Shown here piece after piece: positions 43,546-51,924 of a stretch of 64,000 bases of DNA. Position numbers and translations under genes: made by a program. Each line of letters starts with the position of its first letter. The stretch's first letter is position 1. This stretch comes from Geodermatophilus africanus (lineage in GTDB: Bacteria; Actinomycetota; Actinomycetes; Mycobacteriales; Geodermatophilaceae). The DNA is taken from positions 62,001 to 126,000 of the forward strand of contig NZ_FNOT01000011.1 in assembly GCF_900107105.1 (NCBI RefSeq), given 5' to 3'. The notes below the pieces were generated by a model. That model was given only the letters and a program-made list of their open reading frames with translations. It was not told the DNA's origin and made no database searches.

Positions 43546-43583
43546 CCCTCCTGCCCTCCTGCCCTCCTGCCCTCCTGCCCTCC
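43546..43583. repeat. Tandem 8-base repeat CCCTCCTG
   Basis: Four perfect copies (43546-43577) and a partial fifth, between the ABC-like gene and its terminator hairpin. A simple-sequence tract prone to length change. Confidence 0.8.
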
Positions 43584-43595
43584 GCCACTCGCAGG

Positions 43596-43641
43596 CTCGC
43601 GGCGGGCCCCTGCAGGAGGACCGGCAGGGGCCCGCCGCGGG
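43596..43641. terminator. Bidirectional terminator
   Basis: 15-bp perfect core stem, GCGGCGGGCCCCTGC (43599-43613) with its complement 43624-43638, extended by a C-G pair, a T-G wobble and a C-G pair outward; loop of 10 bases. It lies between convergent genes ending at 43515 and 43669. Confidence 0.8.
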
Positions 43642-43668
43642 ACCCTGCAGCGGGGCCGTCCAATCAGG

Positions 43669-43959
43669 TCACCTGGCCTCGTAGGTGAGGCAGTCGGCGG
43701 CGTCGGTGCTCGGCCCGACGCGGACGCTCGGGGCGTGGCACTCGAGCTTGTCGTTGTGCACGCAGTCGGAGCGGTGGCAGGCCCCGACCAGTCCGTTGCG
43801 GTCCAGCCCGCCGCGGAAGCTGATCTCCACGAAGGTGCCGCAGTGGGCGTGGTCGCCGCCCACCGTGATCGCGCCCGCGTGACAGTTGTGCTCGGCGTTG
43901 TACGAGCAGCTGTCGACCGCGCAGTTCTGGACCTGGGGCATGTCCTGGAGAGAGGTCAT
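43669..43959 (-). CDS. DUF1540 cysteine-rich protein (two repeats)
   Basis: 96 residues with two copies of the DUF1540 pattern. The first is VQNCAVDSCSYNAEHNCHAG; the second is GACHRSDCVHNDKLECHAPS. Each has a CxxxxC..N..CxA spacing that looks like a small metal site. ATG 43959 is taken; a second ATG at 43941 has a slightly better ribosome-binding site. An iron-box-like site lies about 35 bases upstream. The molecular function of DUF1540 is not known to me. Cysteine content and iron control together hint at metal or redox handling. Confidence 0.8.
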   Translation of the reverse strand: MTSLQDMPQVQNCAVDSCSYNAEHNCHAGAITVGGDHAHCGTFVEISFRGGLDRNGLVGACHRSDCVHNDKLECHAPSVRVGPSTDAADCLTYEAR

Positions 43960-43994
43960 GCACCAGGTTGGCACGTCCCCGACGGGCCCGCCAG

Positions 43995-44013
43995 CAAGCT
44001 GAGCCTGACCTAA
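43995..44013 (-). promoter_or_regulatory. DtxR/IdeR-type iron box 2
   Basis: On the plus strand CAAGCTGAGCCTGACCTAA, matching 14 of 19 positions of the iron-box consensus. It lies upstream of the DUF1540 gene (start 43959, minus strand). Confidence 0.6.
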
Positions 44014-44142
44014 CGCGCAGGTCAGACCCCTGGCAGCGGAACCCGGACGGCGGCATCCCACAGCGTTCCCACAGCCGGCGCACCGCCGACGCCGAGCCCG
44101 GGCGGGGAGCATGGGCGCAGAGACGGGAGGAGGTGGCCGCAC

Positions 44143-44745
44143 GTGGTCGTGCAGACCGGATCGGCCCCCACCGCGGCGCGAGGGGCCCGCGGGCACGGGG
44201 CGCCGCAGGGCGTCCTGGTGGTGGTCGGCGGGCTCCCCGGGAGCGGCAAGACGACGCTGCTGCGCCGGCTCCTGGGCGAGCGCGACCCGGGCGTCGTCGA
44301 CCTGGACTCCGAGGACGTCGCCGCCCGGCTGCAGGACGTGGCGCCGGCCGTCCCGTACCGGGTGGTCCGGCCGCTGGTGCACGCCTGCCACCGGGTGCGG
44401 GTGCTGCGCGTCGTCGCCGGGCCGGCACCGGTCGTCGTCCTCACCGATCCGTGGACCCGGCCGTGGTGGCGCGCCGCCGTCCTGTCCGCCGCGCGGCGGG
44501 CCGGGCGCTCGGTGCGGCTGGTGCTCCTCGACGCGTCACGGGAAGTCGCCGAGAGCGGGCAGACCGCTCGCGGGCGGGCGATCCCGGCGCGGTCGATGCA
44601 CCGGCACGCCACCCGCTGGCGAACCCTGCTGCAGTCGGTCGCGGGACCGGCCGGCGGCGCCGGGCGGGCGGCGGTGACCGTCGTCGACCGGTCGCGGGCC
44701 GACCGGCTGACGCTGGCCGACGTGCTCGGCCGTCCCGCGGCCTGA
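44143..44745 (+). CDS. P-loop ATPase / small-molecule-kinase-like protein
   Basis: 200 residues. A perfect Walker [21 protein letters not shown], lies at about 26-45. [16 protein letters not shown] looks like the aspartate following strand 2 of kinase-type P-loop folds (AAA_33, zeta-toxin or gluconate-kinase group), and [20 protein letters not shown] like their late lid region. GTG start preceded by GGAGGAGG. No antitoxin-like partner is adjacent. A nucleotide- or sugar-type kinase is plausible; the substrate is unknown. Confidence 0.8.
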   Translation: MVVQTGSAPTAARGARGHGAPQGVLVVVGGLPGSGKTTLLRRLLGERDPGVVDLDSEDVAARLQDVAPAVPYRVVRPLVHACHRVRVLRVVAGPAPVVVLTDPWTRPWWRAAVLSAARRAGRSVRLVLLDASREVAESGQTARGRAIPARSMHRHATRWRTLLQSVAGPAGGAGRAAVTVVDRSRADRLTLADVLGRPAA

Positions 44746-44798
44746 GACCCATCCCCGGACACCGGGTGGCCCCGGGAGCGGTCGGGTAGGGGGCGCCG

Positions 44799-45176
44799 GT
44801 GGAGGAAGTCCTGCGAGACGCGCTCGGTGTCCTGGTGCCCGTCGTGGAGGCATGCGGCGCCGCGGTGATCGTCGTCGGCGCGCTGTGGGCCTTCGTGCGG
44901 TTCGTCGTGGTGGGGATGCGGGACCGGGACGCGCGGGCCTTCGTGCCCGTCCGGCTTACCCTGGGCCGCTTCCTCGCCCTGGGCCTGGAGTTCCAGCTGG
45001 CCAGCGACGTGCTGCGGACGGCGGTGGCGCCCAGCTTCCGCGAGCTCGGCCAGCTCGCCGCGGTGGCCGCGATCCGGACGGCGCTGAACTACTTCCTGGC
45101 CCGGGAGATCGACGAGGAGCGCCGCCAGCTCGCCGAGGAGCGGGCGCACGGCGACACCGCGGCGCGGCCGGCGTGA
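44799..45176 (+). CDS. DUF1622 membrane protein
   Basis: 125 residues with one long hydrophobic helix (VEACGAAVIVVGALWAFV), an RLTLGRFLALGLEFQLASDV segment and AVAAIRTALNYFLAREIDEE, the conserved pattern of the DUF1622 family. GTG start at 44799. The stop overlaps the GTG of the next gene (GTGA), indicating coupled translation with a second small membrane protein. Function unknown. Confidence 0.8.
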   Translation: MEEVLRDALGVLVPVVEACGAAVIVVGALWAFVRFVVVGMRDRDARAFVPVRLTLGRFLALGLEFQLASDVLRTAVAPSFRELGQLAAVAAIRTALNYFLAREIDEERRQLAEERAHGDTAARPA

Positions 45177-45502
45177 GCACGGCGCTCCAGAACGCCGGCG
45201 TGGCGCTGGCGCTGGTGGCGACCGCGGCGGCACTGCTCGCCGGCCTGGTGGCGCTGGTGGCGACCCGCCGTCCGGCCGCGGCGCTGCCGGTGTTCCTCGA
45301 CCTGCTCACCGCGGCCGGCCTGCTGCGGCTGGTCGGCGGACCGGGCTGGCCGGCCCTGGCCACCGCCGCCGCGATCCTGGTGCTGCGCCGGCTGATCGGC
45401 CTGGGGCTGCGCGCCGGCGGGCGCACCTGGGCCGCCCGGCCGGACCGCCCGACCCGCCTGCCGCAGCTGCGCCGGCTGGTGCGCCCGGCCTGGCGCGCCT
45501 GA
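45173..45502 (+). CDS. Small membrane protein partner of DUF1622 gene
   Basis: 109 residues with two to three hydrophobic helices (GVALALVATAAALLAGLVAL, ALPVFLDLLTAAGLLRLV, ATAAAILVLRRLIGLGL) and a basic C-terminus (RPTRLPQLRRLVRP). It starts inside the stop codon of the DUF1622 gene, so the two products are probably made in fixed ratio and may form one membrane complex. Not recognised as a named family. Confidence 0.7.
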   Translation: MSTALQNAGVALALVATAAALLAGLVALVATRRPAAALPVFLDLLTAAGLLRLVGGPGWPALATAAAILVLRRLIGLGLRAGGRTWAARPDRPTRLPQLRRLVRPAWRA

Positions 45503-45564
45503 GCCGATTCCGTCCGGCGCGGTTCCCTCACGCAGGGCCAAGACGCGCGCGCGGGCGTTGACGT

Positions 45565-45603
45565 CCGGGGGCAACCCCGGGTTGGTTCTTGACACCGGGT
45601 GTC
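45565..45603 (+). promoter_or_regulatory. Hairpin followed by TTGACA with overlapping palindrome
   Basis: CCGGGG-GCAA-CCCCGG (45565-45580) is a hairpin that may end the DUF1622 pair. TTGACA at 45589-45594 overlaps the palindrome GACACC-G-GGTGTC (45591-45603). It lies 32-46 bases before the small gene at 45635. No clear -10 element. Confidence 0.35.
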
Positions 45604-45634
45604 GCACAGATGCCCCGGCCAGGGGGAGCGCCAC

Positions 45635-45862
45635 ATGCCGGCGTGGACGGTGCAGGTCGCGGAGGACCAGAACGAGCGAGTCGAGGCCGGGATGCTGGCC
45701 ACAGAGGCGGGAACACTCATCGCGTTCTCGGAGGAGGGGCTGGTGCTGCGCGCCTGGGCCCCCGGCCAGTGGCGGACCGTGCGCCACCTCGAGCCGGTGG
45801 AGGCGTTCCACGGCGGGGCGGGCAGCAGGGGCGACGTGCTGACCTGGATGCCACGCGGCTGA
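45635..45862 (+). CDS. Small hypothetical protein
   Basis: 75 residues, ATG with GGGGGAG upstream. Composition is ordinary for a soluble protein. It has the beta-rich pattern WTVQVAEDQNERVEAGM, TLIAFSEEGLVLRAWAPGQ and ending VLTWMPRG. No family was recognised. The good ribosome-binding site and the promoter-like element upstream support it as real. It is 84 bases before the rhodanese gene. Confidence 0.6.
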   Translation: MPAWTVQVAEDQNERVEAGMLATEAGTLIAFSEEGLVLRAWAPGQWRTVRHLEPVEAFHGGAGSRGDVLTWMPRG

Positions 45863-45946
45863 GGCAGCCCGGCGCCGGCCCCGGTCCCGGTCCCACGACA
45901 GTCGAAGGGCCGCCGGGCCGGGGAGCGCGGTCGTAGGGTCGCCGCC

Positions 45947-46768
45947 ATGCTGCCCCCCGTCGTCGACGTGTCCTGGCTGCGCGAGCACCGCGGCGAGGTC
46001 GTGCTCGCCGACGTCCGCTGGTACCTCGACGGCCGGTCCGGCCGTGTCGCCTACGACGCCGGGCACCTGCCGGGTGCGGTCTTCGTCGACCTCGACCGCA
46101 CGCTGGCCGCGCACGCCGGGCCCGGGACCGGGCGGCACCCGCTGCCGGAGCCGGAGGTGTTCGCGGCGGGGATGGCCGCGCTCGGCATCGGCGACGACGA
46201 TCCCGTGGTGGCCTACGACGACGCCGGCGGGGTGGTCGCCGCCCGGCTGGTGTGGCTGCTGCGGGTGACCGGGCACGACGCCGCGCTCCTGGACGGCGGC
46301 ACGGCGGCGTGGGACGGGCCGCTGGAGCAGGCCGTCCCGGAGCGGGCGCCGGCGGTCTTCACCCCCCGCCCGTGGCCGGCCGACCGGCTGGCGGGGGTCG
46401 ACGACGTCCTCGACCCGGCCGCGGTGGTGCTCGACGCGCGCGACCCCGAGCGGTACCGGGGGGAGCGCGAGCCGGTGGACCCGCGCGCCGGCCACGTGCC
46501 CGGCGCGGTCAACGTGCCCGCTCGCGCCAACCTCGGTGCCGACGACCGTTTCCGGCCCGTCGAGCAGCTGCGCGCGACGTTCGCCGCGGCCGGGGTCACC
46601 CGCGACAGCGACGTCGTCGCCTACTGCGGCTCCGGGGTGACGGCGTGCCACGACCTGCTCGCGCTGGAGCTCGCGGGCTTGCCGCAGGGGCGGCTCCACC
46701 CGGGCTCGTGGTCGCAGTACAGCACCGATCCGGACCGGCCGGTCGCCGTGGGCGACCGGCCGTCCTGA
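45947..46768 (+). CDS. sseA: Thiosulfate/3-mercaptopyruvate sulfurtransferase
   Basis: Tandem rhodanese of 273 residues. The N-terminal inactive domain (about 5-125) has WYLDGRSGRVAYDAGHLPGA, and the C-terminal active domain (about 135-265) has the catalytic Cys227 in VVAYCGSGVTACH. The RxxY and GHVPGAVNVP segments are as in the family. The CGSGVTA loop resembles 3-mercaptopyruvate sulfurtransferases more than thiosulfate enzymes (CRxGxR). Transfers sulfane sulfur to acceptors such as cyanide or thiols in the cytoplasm. Converges on the GGDEF-EAL gene. Confidence 0.92.
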   Translation: MLPPVVDVSWLREHRGEVVLADVRWYLDGRSGRVAYDAGHLPGAVFVDLDRTLAAHAGPGTGRHPLPEPEVFAAGMAALGIGDDDPVVAYDDAGGVVAARLVWLLRVTGHDAALLDGGTAAWDGPLEQAVPERAPAVFTPRPWPADRLAGVDDVLDPAAVVLDARDPERYRGEREPVDPRAGHVPGAVNVPARANLGADDRFRPVEQLRATFAAAGVTRDSDVVAYCGSGVTACHDLLALELAGLPQGRLHPGSWSQYSTDPDRPVAVGDRPS

Positions 46769-46778
46769 CCGGGGCCGG

Positions 46779-48644
46779 TCAGGGGACGACGGCGAGCAGC
46801 GGCCCCGGGTGGGCCGGGGCGACCTCCACCTGGGCCGGGAACGCCTGGGCGGCGGCGGGCCGGGGGCGGCCGAACAGGTAGCCCTGCGCGTGGGAGCAGG
46901 CCAGCCGGCCGAGGACGGCGTGCTGCTCCTCGGTCTCGACGCCCTCGGCGACCACCTCGAGGTCCAGGCTGCGCGCCAGCTCGATGATCGAGGCCACCAG
47001 GGTGGTCGACCGGCCGCCCGAGCCCAGGTCCTGCACGAAGCTGCGGTCGATCTTCACGACGTCAGCGGGCAGCCGGCGCAGGTAGGACAGGCTCGAGTAG
47101 CCGGTGCCGAAGTCGTCGATGGCGATGCGGACGCCCAGCCCGCGCAGCGCGCGCAGGCTGTCGACCACGGCCTCGACGTCCTCGATGAGGACGCTCTCGG
47201 TCACCTCGAGGGTCAGCTGCGCGGCGGGCAGCCCGCTGGCGGCCAGGGTGCCGCGGACGGTGGCCACCACGTCGTCGTCGATCAGCTGCCGCGCCGAGAG
47301 GTTGACCGCGATGTCGATCGGCCGGCCGGCCCCCCGGGACCACCGCGCGGCCTGGGCGGTCGCCTCGGTGAGCACCCAGCGGCCGATCTCGACGATGGCG
47401 CCGCTCTCCTCGGCCAGCGGGATGAACTCCAGGGGCGGGACGAGCCCGCGTGTGGGGTGCTGCCAGCGCAGCAGCGCCTCGTAGCCGGTGGTCGCGCCCT
47501 CGGCCAGCTCGACGGTCGGCTGGTAGTGGACGGCGAGCTGCCCGGCGGCGACGGCGGAGTCGAGGTCGGTGATGAGCTCGGCCTTGGACTGGGCGGCCAG
47601 CTCCATTCCCTCCGCGTAGACGACCACGCGGTTCTTGCCCGAGGACTTGGCGAGGTACATCGCCAGGTCGGCGTTGCGCAGCAGCGTGTCGGCGGAGCGG
47701 TCCCCGGCGGTGGTGGAGTCGGCGACGCCGATGCTCACCCGCACGTGGACCGGCCGGCCATCGACGACGACCGGGTCGACGAGGGCGCCGAGCAGGCGCT
47801 CGCCGACCTCCGCGGCCGTCTGGGCGGAGCCCGCGACCACGACGGCGAACTCGTCGCCGCCGAGCCGGGCCACCTGATCGACCGAGCGCACGCAGCCCAC
47901 GAGCCGCTCGCTCACCGTCGTCAGCAGCTCGTCGCCCGCGGCGTGGCCGCGGGAGTCGTTGACGTCCTTGAAGTCGTCGAGGTCCAGGAACAGCACGCTC
48001 GTGGGACCGGACCGCTGGGCCAGCATCCGCGCGGTGGTCTCCAGCAGCAGCGTGCGGTTGGCCAGGCCGGTGAGCGGGTCGCGCAGCCCCTGCTGCTCGT
48101 TGAGCCGCCAGGCAGCGAGGTGGGCCAGGGACGCGGCCAGCACGAACGCCCCGTGCACCAGGGTCCACGTCCACGGCGAGTGCTGCGCGCTGCCGTGCCC
48201 GAAGACCGCGTGCGGCAACAGCGTCCCGACGACGCCGTGGTGGGCGAGGACGACGACCAGCGCCATCCCGAAGGGCACCCAGTTCTGGTACAGCGCCGCG
48301 AGCCCGACCATGACGAAGAAGTGGAAGTGCGCCTCGGTGAGGCCTTCCAGGAGGTAGACCAGGACGACCGAGGCGGCGAGCAGGCTGGCCGTCGCCGCGG
48401 CGGAGCGCAGGCCGCGGCCGGCACCGGGCAGGGCCGTGAACACCAGCGGGTAGGCGACCGCGAGCGCGAGCAGCAGGGCGATCAGCGGCGATCGGCCGAG
48501 CAGCAGCGCCAGGACCCCCAGCCCTCCCGCCTGCGCGGCGGCGACCCGGAGGACGGCCCGGTGACGCCGGTGCCAGACCTCGTGGGGCAGGTGGCGGCCC
48601 TCGGGCAGGGCCGTCGCGAGCCACTGGTGCAGTCCCTGGAACAT
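46779..48644 (-). CDS. Membrane GGDEF-EAL (c-di-GMP) protein
   Basis: 621 residues. An N-terminal membrane domain of about six helices (1-185, for example AHFHFFVMVGLAALYQNWVP) is followed by GGDEF at about 190-350 and EAL at about 365-605. The GGDEF motif is intact (ARLGGDEFAVVVAG) with LRDPLTGLANRTLLLE before it. EAL is intact (TGYEALLRWQHP), with the metal motif AIDDFGTGYSSLSYLRRLP. Both activities are therefore possible. No upstream PAS or receiver domain, so the signal enters through the membrane part. It turns c-di-GMP over at the membrane. Confidence 0.92.
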   Translation of the reverse strand: MFQGLHQWLATALPEGRHLPHEVWHRRHRAVLRVAAAQAGGLGVLALLLGRSPLIALLLALAVAYPLVFTALPGAGRGLRSAAATASLLAASVVLVYLLEGLTEAHFHFFVMVGLAALYQNWVPFGMALVVVLAHHGVVGTLLPHAVFGHGSAQHSPWTWTLVHGAFVLAASLAHLAAWRLNEQQGLRDPLTGLANRTLLLETTARMLAQRSGPTSVLFLDLDDFKDVNDSRGHAAGDELLTTVSERLVGCVRSVDQVARLGGDEFAVVVAGSAQTAAEVGERLLGALVDPVVVDGRPVHVRVSIGVADSTTAGDRSADTLLRNADLAMYLAKSSGKNRVVVYAEGMELAAQSKAELITDLDSAVAAGQLAVHYQPTVELAEGATTGYEALLRWQHPTRGLVPPLEFIPLAEESGAIVEIGRWVLTEATAQAARWSRGAGRPIDIAVNLSARQLIDDDVVATVRGTLAASGLPAAQLTLEVTESVLIEDVEAVVDSLRALRGLGVRIAIDDFGTGYSSLSYLRRLPADVVKIDRSFVQDLGSGGRSTTLVASIIELARSLDLEVVAEGVETEEQHAVLGRLACSHAQGYLFGRPRPAAAQAFPAQVEVAPAHPGPLLAVVP

Positions 48645-48841
48645 GCAGCTGTCCTCGGCGTCACGACCACGGCTCTCCAGCGCCGTCCGGAGCGCCTCAC
48701 CCGTCCGGAGGACGTGCTGCGCCGGCCGGTCCCGACTGGCCGCCGGCCGGCAGGTCGGTCAGGGTGCGAGGGGACGCCGGAGAGCCGGTCCGGCCGGCCG
48801 GTGCGGCACGGCGCCGTGCGCGAGTGCGAGGAGGTCCTGCG

Positions 48842-49990
48842 ATGCGGGCCATGGTCTACCGGGGTCCCTACGCGGTGCGGGTCGAGGAGAAGGACGTCCC
48901 CCGCATCGAGCACCCCAACGACGCGATCCTGCGGGTCACGCTGGCCGCGATCTGCGGCTCGGACCTGCACCTCTACCACGGCCTCATGCCGGACACCCGG
49001 ATCGGCCACACCTTCGGTCACGAGTTCATCGGCGTCGTGGAGCAGGTCGGGTCGTCGGTGCAGCACCTGCAGGTCGGCGACCGGGTCATGGTGCCGTTCA
49101 ACATCTCCTGCGGGTCGTGCTGGTTCTGCGCCCGCGGGCTGTACTCCAACTGCCACAACGTGAACCCGAACGCCACGGCGGTCGGCGGCATCTACGGCTA
49201 CTCGCACACCACCGGCGGCTACGACGGCGGCCAGGCGCAGTACGTGCGGGTGCCGTTCGCCGACGTCGGGCCGGTGCGGATCCCCGACTGGATGCACGAC
49301 GAGGACGCCGTCCTGCTGACCGACGCCGCCGCGACCGGCTACTTCGGCGCGCAGCTGGGCGGGATCGCCGAGGGCGACACGGTCGTCGTCCTCGGTGCCG
49401 GGCCGGTCGGCCTGATCGCCGCCCAGTCCTCGTGGCTCATGGGCGCGGGCCGGGTCATCGTCGTCGACCACCTGCAGGAGCGGCTGGAGAAGGCGCGGAC
49501 CATGGCCTACGCCGAGGTGCTCGACTACGACGAGCACGACGACGTCGTGGTCGAGCTGAAGAAGCAGACCGACTTCCTCGGCGCCGACGTCGTCATCGAG
49601 GCGGTCGGCGCGGAGGCCCACGGCAACCTCCTGCAGCACGTGACCGGGACCAAGCTCAAGCTGCAGGGCGGCTCGCCGGTCGCGCTGAACTGGGCCATCG
49701 ACGGGGTGCGCAAGGGCGGCACCGTCTCCGTGGTCGGCGCGTACGGGCCGATCCCCAACGCGGTGAAGTTCGGCGACGCGCTGAACAAGGGGCTCACGCT
49801 GCGGATGAACCAGACACCGGTGAAGCGGCAGTGGCCGCGGATGTTCGAGCACGTGCGCAACGGCCACCTGACGCCGCGGGCGATGGTCACCCACCGGTTC
49901 CCGCTGGAGGACGTCGCCGAGGCCTACCACGTGTTCTCCGCCAAGCTCGACGGCTGCATCAAGCCGCTGATCCTGCCCAGCGCGGCCTGA
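48842..49990 (+). CDS. Zinc-dependent alcohol dehydrogenase (FdhA-like MDR)
   Basis: Medium-chain dehydrogenase of 382 residues. The catalytic zinc site is in AAICGSDLHLYHG and FGHEFIGVVEQVG, the structural zinc site is CGSCWFCARGLYSNC, and the coenzyme loop is VVVLGAGPVGLIAAQSS. The length and the insert before the coenzyme domain recall glutathione-independent formaldehyde dehydrogenase-like enzymes. ATG 48842 follows GAGGAGGT. It is 10 bases upstream of a conserved hypothetical gene, which I recall occurring beside such dehydrogenases. Substrate unknown. Confidence 0.88.
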   Translation: MRAMVYRGPYAVRVEEKDVPRIEHPNDAILRVTLAAICGSDLHLYHGLMPDTRIGHTFGHEFIGVVEQVGSSVQHLQVGDRVMVPFNISCGSCWFCARGLYSNCHNVNPNATAVGGIYGYSHTTGGYDGGQAQYVRVPFADVGPVRIPDWMHDEDAVLLTDAAATGYFGAQLGGIAEGDTVVVLGAGPVGLIAAQSSWLMGAGRVIVVDHLQERLEKARTMAYAEVLDYDEHDDVVVELKKQTDFLGADVVIEAVGAEAHGNLLQHVTGTKLKLQGGSPVALNWAIDGVRKGGTVSVVGAYGPIPNAVKFGDALNKGLTLRMNQTPVKRQWPRMFEHVRNGHLTPRAMVTHRFPLEDVAEAYHVFSAKLDGCIKPLILPSAA

Positions 49991-50000
49991 GGGAGCGACC

Positions 50001-50582
50001 GTGACCGACCCCGACATCCCGAGCGCCTACGTCCGGGACAAGCGCACCCCGCCGCCGACCCGCGAGGAGCTGCGGGCCCGGATCCCCGGCTGGGGCGCTG
50101 ACCTCGACCCCGCGGACCGGCCCTCGTACCCGAAGCTGCAGTACCCGGCGGACACCGGTGCGCACTGGGACTTCCCGGAGCGGCAGCCCGGCGGCGAGGG
50201 CAGGGAACGGTCGATCGAGCACGCCTTCGTGACCCCGGTCTTCGGCACCGCCCAGCCGCTGCGGGGACTGTCGGGCGGCGTGCGCCGGTTCGCCTACCGG
50301 CGCTTCAGCGAGGGCCGTCTGGCGCACTGGCTGCTGCTCATCGTCGGCGACCGGATCGACGCGTGGGGGAGCCACCTGCGCTCGTTCGCCTCCAGGCGCC
50401 CCGACGTGCCGGCGTCCGGGCTGCGGAGCGAGCTCACCCACGGCGGGCTGCGCTCGCGGCGCGGCCGCAGCGACGCCCGCCACCAGGTGCTCGACCCGGT
50501 CGTCGTCGCCGGGCCGTGGGTGGCCGGTGCCGCGGTGACCTACACCGGCGTCCGCCGCCTGGTGCGGGTCCTGCGCCGCTGA
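50001..50582 (+). CDS. Conserved hypothetical protein, partner of the dehydrogenase
   Basis: 193 residues, probably with one C-terminal membrane helix (VVAGPWVAGAAVTYTGVR). Conserved-looking blocks are SAYVRDKRTPPPTREELRAR, IPGWGADLDPADRPSYPK, GAHWDFPERQPGGEGRERS and EHAFVTPVFGTAQPLRGL. I recall these blocks in uncharacterised proteins of many bacteria, often next to zinc alcohol dehydrogenases. GTG 50001 has a GAGGGAG ribosome-binding site and lies 10 bases after the dehydrogenase stop. No catalytic motif recognised. Confidence 0.8.
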   Translation: MTDPDIPSAYVRDKRTPPPTREELRARIPGWGADLDPADRPSYPKLQYPADTGAHWDFPERQPGGEGRERSIEHAFVTPVFGTAQPLRGLSGGVRRFAYRRFSEGRLAHWLLLIVGDRIDAWGSHLRSFASRRPDVPASGLRSELTHGGLRSRRGRSDARHQVLDPVVVAGPWVAGAAVTYTGVRRLVRVLRR

Positions 50583-50907
50583 CGGACCGAACGGCGCCGC
50601 TCCCATCGACGTGCTCCGGCCGCGGCGGTGGACGTCGCGAGCGGCTACACCGTCCGGCTCGCCGTCGGCGTGGACACCGGCACGACCCCGACCGGCGGCG
50701 GGCTCGGCGGCGACGGCGCGCCCTCCGGCGTCCCCGGTGGCACGCCGCCCGGCGGCACCCCACCGACCGGAGCACCCCCCGCCCCGCCGAGCGACTGACG
50801 CGGCGGCCGGCCGTCCCCAGCGTCGGTGACCGGCCCCCCGTGCCGTGTCCCGGCCGCTGGTGCAGGCTGCCGTGGACACCCGCCCCACCCGAGCCCGAGA
50901 GGACCCC
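50583..50907. other. Low-complexity gap, possible tiny gene
   Basis: 325 bases. An open frame from GTG 50628 to TGA 50798 encodes 56 residues, mostly Gly/Pro/Thr (GGTPPGGTPPTGAPPAPPSD). It is in the same frame as, and directly follows, the stop of the preceding gene, so it may be a detached former C-terminal tail. Coding is not convincing. Confidence 0.3.
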
Positions 50908-51807
50908 ATGCCGAGCACCGTCAGCCGCTCGCTGCCCGCGCTGTTCCGACTGTTCGGGTTCCGGCGGGAGTTCGCCGACCCGGAGGCCATGCTGCGCGGC
51001 GTGCGGGACCGCATGGTGCGCCCCGTCCCGTACGGGCCGCCAAGGGGACTGCGCTCGGTCGAGATCGAGGTCGACGTCCGGCACGACACCGGCTGGCCGG
51101 TCTACCGCGTCCTGCCGCGACACCGCACGCCGACCCGTGCCGCCGTCTACGTCCACGGCGGCGCCTGGGTCAACCAGATCCACCCGCTGCACTGGCGGCT
51201 GGTCGCCGGGCTCGCCGCCCGCAGCGGCACCGCGATCACCGTCCCGATCTACCCGCTGGCGCCCGTGGGGACCGCGGCGACGGTCGTGCCGGCCGTCGCC
51301 GACCTGGTCGCCGCGCTGGTCGACCGGTACGGCGCCGGGCAGGTCGCCGCCCTGGGTGACTCGGCCGGCGGGCAGATCGTGCTGTCCGCGGCGCAGCTCC
51401 TCCGGGACCGGGGCGTGCCGCCGCTGCACCGGACGGTGCTCGTCTCGCCCGCGCTGGACCTGACCCTGGACAACCCCGAGATCGACCTCGTCGAGCCGCA
51501 GGACCCGTGGCTCGCCCGGCCGGGCACCCGGGCGGCGATCGAGCTCTGGCGGGGCGACCTGTCGATCAAGGACCCGTTGGTCAGCCCGCTGTTCGGGGAG
51601 CTGGCCGGGCTCGGGCCGCTGACCGTCTTCAGCGGCACCCGGGACATCACCAGCCCGGACACCCGGTTGCTCGTCAGCCGCGCCCGCGCGGCCGGTGTGC
51701 CGGTCGACCACCACGAGGAGGCGGGTCTCGTCCACGTGCACCCTCTCCTGCCGGTGCCCGAGGGGCGGCGGGCGCGGCGGCTCATGGCCGCACTGCTCGA
51801 CGACTGA
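50908..51807 (+). CDS. Alpha/beta hydrolase (hormone-sensitive-lipase type)
   Basis: Esterase-like protein of 299 residues. It has an oxyanion-hole motif HGGAW (YVHGGAWVNQIH), nucleophile Ser in LGDSAGGQIVLSA, acid in FSGTRDITSPDTR and His near GLVHVHPL: the HSL-family triad. ATG 50908 follows GAGAGGA. Acts on short-chain esters in known members. Followed by a patatin gene about 120 bases downstream, so a lipid/ester-degrading group is possible. Confidence 0.88.
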   Translation: MPSTVSRSLPALFRLFGFRREFADPEAMLRGVRDRMVRPVPYGPPRGLRSVEIEVDVRHDTGWPVYRVLPRHRTPTRAAVYVHGGAWVNQIHPLHWRLVAGLAARSGTAITVPIYPLAPVGTAATVVPAVADLVAALVDRYGAGQVAALGDSAGGQIVLSAAQLLRDRGVPPLHRTVLVSPALDLTLDNPEIDLVEPQDPWLARPGTRAAIELWRGDLSIKDPLVSPLFGELAGLGPLTVFSGTRDITSPDTRLLVSRARAAGVPVDHHEEAGLVHVHPLLPVPEGRRARRLMAALLDD

Positions 51808-51924
51808 CGCCGTCGATCGGGTCCTCCCCGAGTCCGGCCATCGGTCCTCCGCTCGCCCCGGGGCGTGTCGACGACGCGGCAGCGACCGCCCGGCTGCGAG
51901 ATGGTGGACAGGAGTCGAGGGGGG

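Noticed and set aside
43546-43583. Tandem repeat considered as a CRISPR remnant
   Set aside because: The unit is 8 bases with no spacers, so it is a simple-sequence tract.
50628-50798. 56-codon open frame after the dehydrogenase partner gene
   Set aside because: Low-complexity Gly/Pro/Thr sequence, no ribosome-binding site, no other support; mentioned only within the gap entry.
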